DNA from: an uncultured Faecalibacterium sp.
Lineage (GTDB): Bacteria > Bacillota > Clostridia > Oscillospirales > Ruminococcaceae
Reading direction: 5' to 3'
DNA: 11,633 nt
Assembly (NCBI GenBank): GCA_937917475.1
Contig: CALDNF010000182.1
Span: 1 to 11,633, forward strand
In this document: positions 6,463-11,633 of the stretch, piece by piece
Layout of the letters: every line of letters begins with the position of its first letter
Numbering within the stretch: the first letter of the stretch is position 1
Notes under the pieces: model-generated
Databases searched by the model: none
The model's input: only the letters and a program-made list of their open reading frames with translations
Told to the model about the DNA's origin: nothing
Translations under genes and position numbers: made by a program

Positions 6463-7004
6463 CAGCCGACGCCCTCCACCTTCAGGCCGCCGTACAGATA
6501 GTAGCGGCTGGAATCATAGGAGATGGTCAGCCGGTAGCTTGCTGCCGGGTCCAGCCCGGAAATGACACAGCTGTAATTCTGGCCGTCTGTCTTGAAGTAA
6601 TAAGTGCTGTCCGGCACATACTGGGTGCCGCCATCCACCTTCTGCCAGACGGCCACCTTGTATTTCTGGGTGCCCTCGGCGGCTCCATAGCCAGTGATGG
6701 TCAGCGTCCCGCCCGGCACGGTGAAGTAATCGGTCTTGCGGCTCCAGATGCCGTTGAACACGATGTTCAGGCTTCCGTTGACCATTGCCGAAGTGTATTT
6801 AGCGGATGCATCGGCGATGCCTTCCAGCATCAGCTCCTGCCCGGTGGGGTCGGCCCAGCGGGTCGTGTCCTCCTCCTGCACCTCGTCTGCGCTTCCGGTG
6901 GCTTTGTGCGCCAGAGAGCTCAATGCGTCCCTGCAGCCGGTCAGCATGGTCAGGGCCATACCAGCAGCCAGCAGAAGAACGGCCATTCGTTTCATTTTTT
7001 TCAT
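6462..7004 (-). CDS. Secreted lipoprotein of unknown function with C-terminal beta-sandwich
   Basis: A 180-residue product: MKKMKRMAVLLLAAGMALTM followed by the lipobox LTGC (Cys24), so it is a predicted lipoprotein on the outer face of the membrane. Residues about 25-60 form a charged linker. The rest is beta-rich, ending in a segment (YSCVISGLDPAASYRLTISY) with the look of a fibronectin-III/Ig-like strand pattern. I do not recognise the family. I chose the ATG at 7004, preceded by GAGGA at seven bases; an upstream extension to 7079 lacks a ribosome site and overlaps the promoter. Its stop overlaps the EamA start, so it opens the four-gene operon. Its pairing with transporters and a flippase hints at an envelope role, by context only. 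Confidence 0.82.
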   Translation of the reverse strand: MKKMKRMAVLLLAAGMALTMLTGCRDALSSLAHKATGSADEVQEEDTTRWADPTGQELMLEGIADASAKYTSAMVNGSLNIVFNGIWSRKTDYFTVPGGTLTITGYGAAEGTQKYKVAVWQKVDGGTQYVPDSTYYFKTDGQNYSCVISGLDPAASYRLTISYDSSRYYLYGGLKVEGVG

Positions 7005-7050
7005 GGTTTGATCCTCAAAAAAGCACAAAAATAGACTTTGCGTCGCTGGT

Positions 7051-7079
7051 AGTATACCGCATTTCCCCATCCGGCACAA
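7051..7079 (-). promoter_or_regulatory. Promoter of the lipoprotein-EamA-metallopeptidase-flippase operon
   Basis: On the minus strand there is a -10 TATACT (7051-7056), a 17-base spacer and a moderate -35 TTGTGC (7074-7079). The start would be near 7044, about 40 bases before the ATG at 7004. No clear terminator separates it from the gene ending at 7129, so some readthrough from upstream is possible. Confidence 0.65.
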
Positions 7080-7128
7080 GTAGACAGCAAACTTTTAACC
7101 ATTCTGTGACCGTTTTTATCCCTGCGGT

Positions 7129-8592
7129 TCAATCTGCACCGTCTTGTGGGCAGCAGCCCCAGCCGCCTTCGTCCGAACCCGGTACACTGTAAAAGGTATC
7201 GGCTTCCCCTTCGGCCCGGGTCAGCTCGCTCTGTGCGGTCTGCCACGGGCAGAAAAGCAACTCCCCTTCCGCCACCGTCTCCCAATGGGTCTTCCGGGTC
7301 CCGACCAGACAGCCATGGGCAGGGTCGCCCCTTTCCATCCGGCTTTCTGCACCAAAACGGTCTTTTGTCCGGAGCACCGCTGTGCCCTGCCAAAGCGACG
7401 CTTCCGGACAGAGCTCCACTTCCCACTGTACCGTTCCCGGCGCATCCGCTGCCAGCCAGACATCCTCCTGCCCCGGCAGGCAGCTCAGGTCCTCGAAGCT
7501 GCTTCCGTTCCAGCGAACACCAGCATTTCGCCGGGCCCGGAGTTCTGCTTTCATGGTGCCGTCGGTCTGCCAATGCACGACCGGAGACACCTGAAACCGC
7601 AGCCCTGCCGCCGGTTCGCAGAAAAAAGTCCCAAGGCAGAATTCTCCTTCGGCTGCGCCCGAACTTTCCACATTTCCTGTCCAGACGGTGGAAAACTCCA
7701 TCTCTGCCCGAAGCTCTTTCATTGTACTGTAAAAAGATACCGCACCAGCCAGTTCCATCCGGCCCTCGCCCTGGAGTCCTCCATCCTCAAAGCGGAACCG
7801 GAACCCGCCGCCTGCATCCTGCTCCATCGTCACACCGTCGGAGCGGCCCGCCGGGTCATAGTGCAGGTCTGTAACGGTTTCTTCCAGCCGGACTGCCTCA
7901 AAGATATCCGCCCATTCCAGCTCGGTGTCACCGGTGAGGAGAACGGCATCCTCCCCTTCCTCTGCCGTTTCTACCCGAAGCACCAGCAGTTCCCCGGGCT
8001 CATATTCCAGTGCCAGAAGGTCGCCTTCTTCCAAGGCCTTCACCCGGTCGTCTGCCTCGGCAATGGCATAGCGGAGGGTGCTGTCCTCCCGCCGGAGAAG
8101 CCGATTCTTTCCCTCCTGATACCGGCAGACTGTCACCCCCTGCCGGATGACTGCAAAGCTGTTTTCACTCAACGAAAAGACCCGCTCGGCTGCAAAGTCA
8201 TCGGCTTCCGTTTCCCGCAGGTCCTCAATGTTCCGGGCATATCCGGTGGTGCTGTAGGCCGGGGCAAGCGGGGCCGGCTCATCCCGGCCGAGCAGAAAGA
8301 CCCGGAGCTGAAACGCCTCCGGCAATTCCCCGGTGAGCCCCATTTTTACCCGGCCGGATACTGTCGCAGGCACCTCGACCATCCCGCTTGCGGTCAGTTC
8401 CCGGCCATCTTCCGTGTATGCTGCCGCCAAAAGGATCGCATCTTCCTCCGATTCATATTCCACTGTGACCCGGCTGCCCCGGAACACCGCACTCCGCACC
8501 CGGTTCGCAGAGGAAACACCAGCGGCTCCCGCAGGCAGCACGCCCAGCAAAAGACCAAGAGTCAACAGCACTGCCAGCCACCGGTGTTTCAT
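7129..8592 (-). CDS. Large secreted protein of unknown function
   Basis: A 487-residue protein with a Sec signal peptide (MKHRWLAVLLTLGLLLGVLP...AGAAG, cleavage near 25). Residues about 30-115 look like a beta-sandwich (AVFRGSRVTVEYESEEDAIL, then QLRVFLLGRDEPAPLAPAYS). This pattern recurs, to my recollection, in surface proteins of gut Clostridia, followed by a second module about 130-240 (ENSFAVI...VKALEEGDLLALEY). Residues 260-487 are beta-rich with scattered cysteines, ending CCPQDGAD. No membrane anchor, sortase motif or catalytic motif is visible, so it is probably released or held by partners. The ATG at 8592 has AAAGGA eight bases upstream; the in-frame ATG at 8610 has none. It is divergent from the secreted protein at 8810. 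A long antisense frame is judged a shadow. Confidence 0.78.
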   Translation of the reverse strand: MKHRWLAVLLTLGLLLGVLPAGAAGVSSANRVRSAVFRGSRVTVEYESEEDAILLAAAYTEDGRELTASGMVEVPATVSGRVKMGLTGELPEAFQLRVFLLGRDEPAPLAPAYSTTGYARNIEDLRETEADDFAAERVFSLSENSFAVIRQGVTVCRYQEGKNRLLRREDSTLRYAIAEADDRVKALEEGDLLALEYEPGELLVLRVETAEEGEDAVLLTGDTELEWADIFEAVRLEETVTDLHYDPAGRSDGVTMEQDAGGGFRFRFEDGGLQGEGRMELAGAVSFYSTMKELRAEMEFSTVWTGNVESSGAAEGEFCLGTFFCEPAAGLRFQVSPVVHWQTDGTMKAELRARRNAGVRWNGSSFEDLSCLPGQEDVWLAADAPGTVQWEVELCPEASLWQGTAVLRTKDRFGAESRMERGDPAHGCLVGTRKTHWETVAEGELLFCPWQTAQSELTRAEGEADTFYSVPGSDEGGWGCCPQDGAD

Positions 8593-8636
8593 GTCCGCCG
8601 TCCTTTCCATCTGTAAAACAAAACGTCTTTTCGTTT

Positions 8637-8665
8637 ATCTTACCGTCCTGCCGGAGCCTTGTCAA
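8637..8665 (-). promoter_or_regulatory. SigmaA-type promoter of the large secreted protein
   Basis: On the minus strand there is a perfect -35 TTGACA (8660-8665), a 17-base spacer and a -10 TAAGAT (8637-8642). The transcript would start near 8630, leaving a leader of about 38 nt. Confidence 0.8.
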
Positions 8666-8671
8666 CGCATC

Positions 8672-8705
8672 CCGCCGCTTTTCTGAGCCTTTTCCAAAAG
8701 GGCGG
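8672..8705. repeat. Dyad sequence between two divergent promoters
   Basis: CCGCC-g-CTTTT (8672-8682) pairs with AAAAGGGCGG (8696-8705): ten pairs with one bulged base and a 13-base centre. A smaller palindrome, CCTTTTCCAAAAGG (8688-8701), overlaps its right arm. It sits between the two divergent promoters (8637-8665 and 8735-8764), where a shared operator would be expected. Confidence 0.4.
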
Positions 8706-8734
8706 ACGGATTTTTATGGATTTCGCCAAACTGC

Positions 8735-8764
8735 TTGACGAATCCTGCCCCTTCACGGTATGAT
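8735..8764 (+). promoter_or_regulatory. Promoter of the secreted protein at 8810
   Basis: There is a -35 TTGACG (8735-8740), an 18-base spacer and a -10 TATGAT (8759-8764). The transcript would start near 8771, about 39 bases before the ATG. Confidence 0.75.
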
Positions 8765-8809
8765 GAAAGCAACAACTTTTCTTCTGTTCCGGCTGAAAGG
8801 AGGCCCCCA

Positions 8810-9736
8810 ATGAAACACCCTTCCCTTCGGTTCTGCGCAGGGCTTCTGGCCCTTGCGCTTCTCTTCACCGCACTGCCTGCACAGGCATCCGCCGCCCGCT
8901 CCGGCGGGACGCTCACCACGCAGGATGGGCTGTATTATGCCTGTTTCAATGGCCTTACGGCAGACGAAGAATATTTTGTGGTGGTCAGCCGGAGCGGCAC
9001 TGAACCTCTCGCTGCAGACCACCTGCTCTATGCCGCACAGCAGGCGGCTTCCGACACCGGAACACTGGAAGTCCCCTTCCGGGCCGCATCGGCATCCGAA
9101 GCGGCCTATGTGGCAGCCTTCCGCCGGGATGCCCCTGCACCGGAGGACCACACCATCACCGTGACCGGCGGAACAGCTTCTCCGGCAAAAGCCGCTCCCG
9201 GTGCCACTGTTACTCTGACCGCTGAGGATAAATCCGCCGAGAAAAAGACCTTTTCCGGATGGACCGTCACCTCGGGCGGCATCACTCTCGCCGACCCTTC
9301 TGCTGCCACGACCACCTTTGTCATGGGCAGCGAGGATGTGACTATAACTGCCAATTTCAAGGCTGCTTCTTCTCCGGCATCCTCTTCGCAACCGGCGCAG
9401 CCAGCTTCCGCCGATGACAGCGGTTCCGCTCTGCTTCTTTTGGGTGCCGCAGCCGCTGTTGCGGTGGGTATTGTTCTAGTCCTGCCGGTGGAGCTTTCCG
9501 GTCAATTGTCCTCCCAAGACGGCACACCCCTGCCCGGCGTTCTCGTAACTCTCTCCCAGAATGGTGCCATCATCGCACAGACCACTTCCAATGCCGAGGG
9601 CCGCTTTGCCTTCAAAGTCCGGCGAGGCACCTATGACCTCACCGCCGCCTTCTCTGCACCCGATGGCATCCTGCCGCCCCAGACCGTAACCGTAAAAGCC
9701 CCGCTGGAAGGGTTGGTGGTACGGCAGGGTGTGTGA
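8810..9736 (+). CDS. Secreted/membrane-anchored multi-domain surface protein
   Basis: A 308-residue protein. Its parts in order are: a signal peptide (MKHPSLRFCAGLLALALLFT...AQASA); a beta-rich module about 28-110 (GLYYACFNGLTADEEYFVVV); and a bacterial-repeat (InlB-B/Flg_new-like) module about 112-183, with FSGWTVTSGG and TTFVMGSEDVTITANF. A Ser/Pro/Ala-rich linker (about 184-203) follows, then a hydrophobic helix about 205-227. Last comes a carboxypeptidase-regulatory/SpaA-like beta-sandwich (GTPLPGVLVTLSQNG, NAEGRFAFKVRRGTYDLTA). The repeat modules suggest a surface adhesin or envelope-binding role; no enzyme motif is seen. If the helix spans the membrane, the last module would face the cytoplasm, which is unusual. 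The start is set by AAAGGAGG (8797-8803), six bases before the ATG. It is divergent from the large secreted protein and may share control with it. Confidence 0.82.
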   Translation: MKHPSLRFCAGLLALALLFTALPAQASAARSGGTLTTQDGLYYACFNGLTADEEYFVVVSRSGTEPLAADHLLYAAQQAASDTGTLEVPFRAASASEAAYVAAFRRDAPAPEDHTITVTGGTASPAKAAPGATVTLTAEDKSAEKKTFSGWTVTSGGITLADPSAATTTFVMGSEDVTITANFKAASSPASSSQPAQPASADDSGSALLLLGAAAAVAVGIVLVLPVELSGQLSSQDGTPLPGVLVTLSQNGAIIAQTTSNAEGRFAFKVRRGTYDLTAAFSAPDGILPPQTVTVKAPLEGLVVRQGV

Positions 9737-9741
9737 CCCGG

Positions 9742-9762
9742 CGGCAAGACTTTTTCTTGTCG
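9742..9762 (+). promoter_or_regulatory. Inverted repeat overlapping the esterase -35 element
   Basis: CGGCAAGA (9742-9749) pairs with TCTTGTCG (9755-9762) over eight positions with one G-U/mismatch position and a 5-base centre. Its right arm is the -35 region of the promoter at 9757-9784. It could be an operator, or the hairpin that ends the upstream surface-protein transcript, although no U-run follows. Confidence 0.4.
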
Positions 9763-9784
9763 ATCCGTCTGAACATGGTATAGT
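9757..9784 (+). promoter_or_regulatory. Probable promoter of the esterase gene
   Basis: There is a -35 TTGTCG (9757-9762), a 16-base spacer and a -10 TATAGT (9779-9784). The transcript would start near 9791, so the leader would be only about 15 nt, beginning just ahead of the AAAGGAG ribosome site. Confidence 0.6.
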
Positions 9785-9805
9785 GGGATAAAGGAGCGTG
9801 ATACC

Positions 9806-10570
9806 ATGAATCCTATTGAAATCCCTGCAAAAGTTCAGTTGGTCGAGAAGCGCAAAACACGGACGAGCCGTGGTAGACTGCTGTCGATGAATACACCGGC
9901 AATTTGCATTGAGGGCAGGTCATGCTGGGTTTATGGCGAACATGATGCAGAATATCTGCTGCTCCAAATGACGGATGAACATGAACTGCAAAGCATGGAC
10001 AGCGAAATTGCTTCTATTGCACGGAGTGATCGCAAATTTTTGTTTGCTGCTATCCCGGTGGAGAACTGGAACGATGAACTTTCTCCGTGGGAAGCTCCTG
10101 CTGTATGGGGAAAGCAGGGCTTTGGCGGCAAGGCTGGAGAGACATTGCGTTTTCTGACAGAGCAGGTTATTCCTACATTGAAGCTACGGTTTAATCTCCC
10201 GGAAAATATTAAAGTTGTCCTGGGCGGCTACTCGCTGGCCGGATTGTTTGCACTTTGGGCATCCACCCAGACAAATTTGTTTTCTGGCATCGCCGCTGCA
10301 TCTCCATCCGTGTGGTTTCCGGGATGGATGGAATTTGAACAGCAGCACCCGATTCATGCACAGTGCGTCTATCTGAGCCTTGGTGATAAAGAAGAACACA
10401 CGAAAAATCCGGTAATGGCTGCTGTGGGCGATAACATCCGCACTCTGCACAGCCAGCTTACTAAACGTGGTGCAGACTGCATCCTGGAATGGAACAGCGG
10501 CGGGCATTTCAAAGAGTCCGATTTGCGCACTGCAAAAGCATTTCGATGGGCAATGGAGGAAAGTCGGTGA
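9806..10570 (+). CDS. Alpha/beta-hydrolase esterase of the putative-esterase (Fes/EstA-like) family
   Basis: A complete 254-residue cytosolic protein with no signal peptide. The nucleophile motif is GGYSLAG (Ser143), followed by ASPSVWFPGW, a hallmark of the D-esterase/enterochelin-esterase-like family. LSLGDKEEHTKN supplies the likely acid (Asp194 or a neighbour), and NSGGHF holds the base His234. Family members hydrolyse esters of varied substrates, including siderophores and S-formylglutathione-like thioesters; the substrate is not predictable here. The ATG follows AAAGGAG by eight bases. Base use is visibly AT-richer and the codons differ from the neighbours, which suggests acquisition by transfer. 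The gene lies on the chromosomal side of the tRNA attachment site and is the last gene before it. Confidence 0.85.
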   Translation: MNPIEIPAKVQLVEKRKTRTSRGRLLSMNTPAICIEGRSCWVYGEHDAEYLLLQMTDEHELQSMDSEIASIARSDRKFLFAAIPVENWNDELSPWEAPAVWGKQGFGGKAGETLRFLTEQVIPTLKLRFNLPENIKVVLGGYSLAGLFALWASTQTNLFSGIAAASPSVWFPGWMEFEQQHPIHAQCVYLSLGDKEEHTKNPVMAAVGDNIRTLHSQLTKRGADCILEWNSGGHFKESDLRTAKAFRWAMEESR

Positions 10571-10690
10571 ATATTTTGATTAATTGGGGAGAATCAAATC
10601 TCACCAAACAATCATGGATTTATCATTCATGATTGAAGCGTGTTGTGATGAATTGGACGCTGCTATTCCAAGTTTGCTTCAAAAGAAAAA
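10571..10690. other. Non-coding gap between esterase and tRNA fragment
   Basis: No supported gene. Two AT-rich inverted repeats are present: TTTGATT/AATCAAA (10575-10581 with 10592-10598) and AATCATG/CATGATT (10610-10616 with 10628-10634). Neither has a T-run immediately behind it, so I see no clear esterase terminator. A short frame through this region and the tRNA is rejected as spurious. Confidence 0.5.
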
Positions 10691-10716
10691 GTCGCAGATT
10701 CGTTTGAATCTACGAC
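10681..10716 (-). terminator. Rho-independent terminator of the tRNA-Ser gene
   Basis: On the minus strand, immediately downstream of the tRNA 3' end, GTCGTAGATTC pairs with GAATCTGCGAC across a 4-base loop with one internal mismatch (10691-10716). It is followed by TTTTTCTTTT (complement of 10681-10690). This marks the chromosomal side as the original downstream flank of the tRNA gene. Confidence 0.85.
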
Positions 10717-10719
10717 TTC

Positions 10720-10777
10720 TGGCGGAGATGGTGGGATTCGAACCCACGTGCCCGATTAAGGACAAAACGATTTCGAG
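10720..10777 (-). tRNA. 3' portion of tRNA-Ser(CGA); 5' half absent
   Basis: Read on the minus strand, the fragment has a full anticodon loop CTCGAAA (anticodon CGA, 10773-10775) and the 3' anticodon strand TCGTT. A class-II variable arm (GTCC/GGGC) follows, then a T-arm GTGGG-TTCGAAT-CCCAC (10731-10747), the 3' acceptor strand CATCTCC, discriminator G and encoded CCA (10720-10722). A serine tRNA with long variable arm fits. Upstream of the anticodon loop the sequence no longer pairs properly and has no D-arm, and no GGAGATG acceptor partner lies within 80 bases. The 5' half is missing, as at the far attachment site of an element inserted in the tRNA gene. It is probably non-functional here; the intact copy is expected at the element's other end. 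Confidence 0.85.
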
Positions 10778-10791
10778 TCTTTGAAACCGTT
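10766..10791. other. Putative attachment-site core (att) of an integrative element
   Basis: AACGATTTC (10766-10774) and GAAACCGTT (10783-10791) are inverted with one mismatch (G-U in RNA), separated by GAGTCTTT (8 bases). The left arm belongs to the tRNA anticodon stem-loop and the right arm to the element side. Core-type sites of tyrosine recombinases in tRNA genes often take this form: inverted arms around a 6-8 base crossover region at the anticodon loop. The repeat is seen; the assignment is inference. Confidence 0.55.
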
Positions 10792-11108
10792 GGATGAAGC
10801 AGGTTTCGCACGGCTGTCATTGGCAGTCGCGGGCATTTTTCGAGCCACTAAAAAGGCACGTCACACCGCAATTTGCAGGCAAATTTCAACCGCTTTTTGC
10901 GAAGTGACGTTAGAAAACGCACCTTTCACATGAGCCGCCAAAAGCTGCATTTCAAGTGCAGTTGTGTTAGATGTTCGTTAGAAATATGCAGTGCTGCCGT
11001 TGCTGTGCCAGCTCACAGCAGGCTTCTCTGTCTGAACGCAGCGTTTCCCGAAAGCCGGGGACGCTGCGTTTTCTCTTGCCCACATTCCGGGCTGAAAGGG
11101 AAGCCGCT
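10780..11108. other. Non-coding element terminus with nested repeats
   Basis: About 330 bases without a supported gene. It contains an outer inverted repeat ACGTCAC/GTGACGT (10858-10864 with 10904-10910) that encloses AATTTGC/GCAAATT (10870-10876 with 10879-10885). There is also a 9-base direct repeat CGTTAGAAA (10908-10916 and 10976-10984) and a small CTGCA/TGCAG dyad (about 10945-10961). These could be integrase arm-type, excisionase or replication sites. I see no confident promoter for the initiator gene. Confidence 0.45.
11035..11075 (+). terminator. Hairpin with T-run upstream of the initiator gene
   Basis: AACGCAGCGT (11035-11044) pairs with ACGCTGCGTT (11061-11070), and CCCG (11047-11050) pairs with CGGG (11056-11059) inside. 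TTCTCTT follows, making four consecutive T after the stem base. It lies 34-38 bases before the initiator ATG. It may stop incoming transcription, or act as an attenuator if the initiator promoter lies upstream of it. Confidence 0.65.
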
Positions 11109-11633
11109 ATGTCAACATTCCGCGTCAACAAAAATGTCAACTACACAGTCATGAGCAACTACCACTTGCAGGACAGACGCTTGTCCCTGAAGGCCAAGGG
11201 GCTGCTGTCCTATATGCTCTCCCTGCCGGACGATTGGGATTACAGCCTGAAAGGGCTGACGGTTGGCTGCAAGGATGGTCTGGACAGTGTTCGTACTGCT
11301 GTTCTGGAACTGGAAGAACACGGTTATGTCCGCCGCCAGAAAGTTCGCAACGCCAAAGGCCAAATCATCGACTATGATTATCAGGTCTACGAATCGCCTA
11401 TCGAGGATGCTCCTGCTGTTCCCAGCAAGGAAAGCGGCCCATCAGAGCCACTCACTCCCAAAAGTCCAAAAAACGGCATGAATCCTTGTTCTTCACCATT
11501 TTTGGATTTTCCCAATTTGGCTAAACCCAATTTGGAAAAGGCAACGCAACAAAATACTAATAAACAAAATACTAAAAGACAAAGTACTAATCTATCAGGG
11601 CAGACAGGCGAAACAGCGGATTTTGACCAGATG
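11109..11633 (+). CDS. Winged-helix replication-initiator-like protein of an integrative element (partial, 3' end outside window)
   Basis: The frame is open from the ATG at 11109 to the window end (175 codons). Residues 1-95 (starting MSTFRVNKNVNYTVMSNYHL, with LSLKAKGLLSYMLSLP and LELEEHGYVRR) form a helix-turn-helix/winged-helix domain. It is the type found at the start of RepA/DnaD-like initiators with a C-terminal DUF6017 in clostridial conjugative elements (family recalled, not searched). Residues about 95-165 form a low-complexity linker with five-residue repeats: FPNLA/KPNLE, then QNTNK/QNTKR/QSTNL. AAAGGG lies about eight bases before the ATG. The likely role is replication or maintenance of the excised circular element. 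The linker DNA is AT-rich with 15-bp repeats that may serve as binding sites. The C-terminal domain is not visible. Confidence 0.8.
   Translation, partial: MSTFRVNKNVNYTVMSNYHLQDRRLSLKAKGLLSYMLSLPDDWDYSLKGLTVGCKDGLDSVRTAVLELEEHGYVRRQKVRNAKGQIIDYDYQVYESPIEDAPAVPSKESGPSEPLTPKSPKNGMNPCSSPFLDFPNLAKPNLEKATQQNTNKQNTKRQSTNLSGQTGETADFDQM
11511..11590 (+). repeat. 15-bp periodic repeats inside the initiator gene
   Basis: CCCAATTTGG occurs at 11511-11520 and 11526-11535. ACAAAATACTAA occurs at 11549-11560 and 11564-11575, with a one-base variant ACAAAGTACTAA at 11579-11590. The period is 15 bases (five codons) in both sets. The block is AT-rich and lies in the linker between the N-terminal winged helix and the unseen C-terminal domain. 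Confidence 0.7.

Larger units (their letters stand above)
10778..11633. mobile_element. End of an integrative element (ICE/IME) inserted in tRNA-Ser; continues beyond window
   Basis: Homology to the tRNA stops near 10778-10780. From there to the window end lie a repeat-rich non-coding terminus and a replication-initiator-like gene typical of clostridial conjugative or mobilizable elements. Integrase, relaxase and the second att site are not in the window, so the element type and length are unknown. The boundary follows from the truncated tRNA and the gene content. Confidence 0.65.

Noticed and set aside
7144..8616. 490-residue plus-strand frame opposite the large secreted protein
   Set aside because: Its sequence is Pro/His/Arg/Cys-rich with no family pattern. 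The minus strand has a signal peptide, ribosome site, promoter and recognisable modules, so this is a high-G+C shadow.
10584..10784. Short plus-strand frame ending in a VGFEPT-type sequence
   Set aside because: The VGFEPT segment is the antisense of a tRNA T-arm and acceptor, a well-known false gene. It overlaps the tRNA fragment and terminator and has no ribosome site suited to it.
1..11633. CRISPR array, rRNA genes or insertion sequence
   Set aside because: No regularly spaced repeat-spacer pattern, rRNA-like sequence or transposase frame was seen.

Overview
The window looks like chromosomal DNA of a fairly G+C-rich gut Clostridium of the Oscillospiraceae type (Faecalibacterium, Gemmiger or Subdoligranulum-like). 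The evidence is strong AGGAGG ribosome sites, clean TTGACA/TATACT-type promoters, an AbrB-type regulator, Firmicutes-style secreted proteins and lipoproteins, and a Clostridia-type integrative-element initiator at the right end. The genus is a guess.

Left part (1-3483): a MATE-family exporter (minus strand, cut by the window edge) is preceded by a long leader that can fold into a closed, multi-hairpin RNA. Divergent from it, an AbrB-like regulator with four C-terminal cysteines and an alpha/beta hydrolase (monoacylglycerol-lipase type) form a two-gene operon. Its promoter lies just downstream of a perfect Spo0A-box sequence. A convergent gene for a twin-arginine-like lipoprotein shares a strong hairpin terminator with this operon.

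Middle (3484-7079): a tight minus-strand operon runs lipoprotein -> EamA transporter -> YgjP/DUF45 metallopeptidase -> MOP-type polysaccharide flippase. It has stop/start overlaps, one upstream promoter and one strong downstream terminator. Next (7129-9736) come two divergently transcribed secreted, surface-type proteins. Their promoters flank a dyad sequence that could be a shared operator. The plus-strand member has an unusual topology: a second beta-sandwich module lies beyond the transmembrane helix.

Right part (9806-11633): an AT-richer esterase-type gene is followed by the 3' portion of a tRNA-Ser(CGA) gene (minus strand) with its terminator. The 5' half of the tRNA is missing. The break lies at the anticodon arm inside an imperfect inverted repeat with an 8-nt centre, as expected for a tyrosine-recombinase attachment site. 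Beyond it lie about 330 bases rich in short inverted and direct repeats, a hairpin terminator, and the first 175 codons of a winged-helix replication-initiator-like gene containing 15-bp in-frame repeats. I read this as one end of an integrative element (ICE/IME) inserted into tRNA-Ser, with most of the element outside the window.

I found no CRISPR array, rRNA or insertion sequence. I cannot claim a complete new system. The best candidates for something undescribed are the MATE leader RNA, the attachment junction with the repeat-bearing initiator, and the divergent secreted pair.
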